Assembly (NCBI GenBank): GCA_947453065.1
Contig: CANGFJ010000007.1
Location: 1-34,727 of the forward strand
Length of the DNA stretch: 34,727 bases
Reading direction: 5' to 3'
Source of the DNA: Pseudomonadota bacterium
GTDB taxonomy: Bacteria; Pseudomonadota; Gammaproteobacteria; Steroidobacterales; Steroidobacteraceae
In this document: piece by piece, positions 34,708 to 34,727 of the stretch
How the letters are laid out: each line of letters starts with the position of its first letter
How positions within the stretch are numbered: the stretch's first letter is position 1
Notes under the pieces: generated by a model
Database searches by the model: none
What the model was told of the DNA's origin: nothing
What the model saw: only the letters and a program-made list of their open reading frames with translations
Position numbers and translations under genes: made by a program

Positions 34708-34727
34708 AAGTCCTCATCACCGGTGGA
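34704..34727 (+). CDS. Start of a Rossmann-fold NAD(P)-binding protein (cut by window end)
   Basis: ATG at 34704 overlaps the stop of the carrier gene. The eight visible codons read M-K-V-L-I-T-G-G, the beginning of a Rossmann nucleotide-binding fold found in extended SDRs, epimerases and related reductases. Too little is present to say more. Confidence 0.6.

Overview
The window is GC-rich, densely coded bacterial DNA, with many ATGA/TGATG/GTGA stop-start overlaps, GTG and TTG starts, and genes on both strands. The content fits a Gram-negative member of the Pseudomonadota, probably beta or gamma: type IV pilus minor pilins with PilY1, a TonB-dependent receptor, lipoproteins, periplasmic quinohemoproteins, and a cytochrome c-coupled flavoprotein. 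The species cannot be named from the sequence. No stretch above about 300 bases lacks a gene; the longest gaps (16236-16486, 30418-30612, 9415-9570) hold a tRNA and two terminators, a divergent promoter space, and the pilin leader.

Layout. 1-5.2 kb: the 3' end of a PQQ/haem alcohol dehydrogenase, an unusual zinc-ribbon SDR, and a leftward pair of a BKACE-family beta-keto acid cleavage enzyme and an MFS carrier, just behind a tRNA-Arg(CCT). 5.3-9.4 kb: the fluoride channel CrcB, then a leftward overlapping three-gene operon encoding an exported cyclohexadienyl dehydratase-chorismate mutase fusion, a metallo-beta-lactamase/beta-CASP protein and a YVTN beta-propeller. 9.5-16.2 kb: a minor-pilin operon (pilE-type, fimT, pilV, pilW, pilX, pilY1), followed by a terminator, tRNA-Ala(CGC) and a second terminator. 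16.5-18.6 kb: a full-length PQQ/haem alcohol dehydrogenase lipoprotein. Divergent from it, 18.7-24.4 kb: flavin reductase-like protein, TMEM165/GDT1 cation exporter, a lipoprotein with an internally duplicated uncharacterised domain, and a TonB-dependent receptor. 24.4-27.9 kb, leftward: DUF167 protein, RidA, a single-domain relative of the duplicated lipoprotein, an aromatic-acid-type MFS carrier and a VOC protein. 28.0-30.4 kb: tex. 30.6-34.7 kb: an overlapping rightward operon of a small Tat-signal protein, a p-cresol methylhydroxylase/vanillyl-alcohol-oxidase-type flavoprotein, its cytochrome c, a SnoaL-like protein, an MFS carrier and the start of a Rossmann-fold enzyme.

Taken together, much of the window looks like periplasmic oxidation and import of alcohols or (methoxy)phenolic compounds: quinohemoproteins and flavocytochromes oxidise substrates outside the cytoplasm, carriers import the products, and SDR, BKACE, VOC and RidA enzymes could process them. 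This is inferred from families and neighbourhood only; no substrate can be assigned. The most notable points are the DYD active-site motif in both quinohemoproteins (a lanthanide-type signature), the duplicated lipoprotein domain beside a TonB receptor, a small Tat protein that may carry the leaderless flavoprotein out of the cell, the exported PheC-AroQ fusion, and an identical 12-base loop in two neighbouring terminators.
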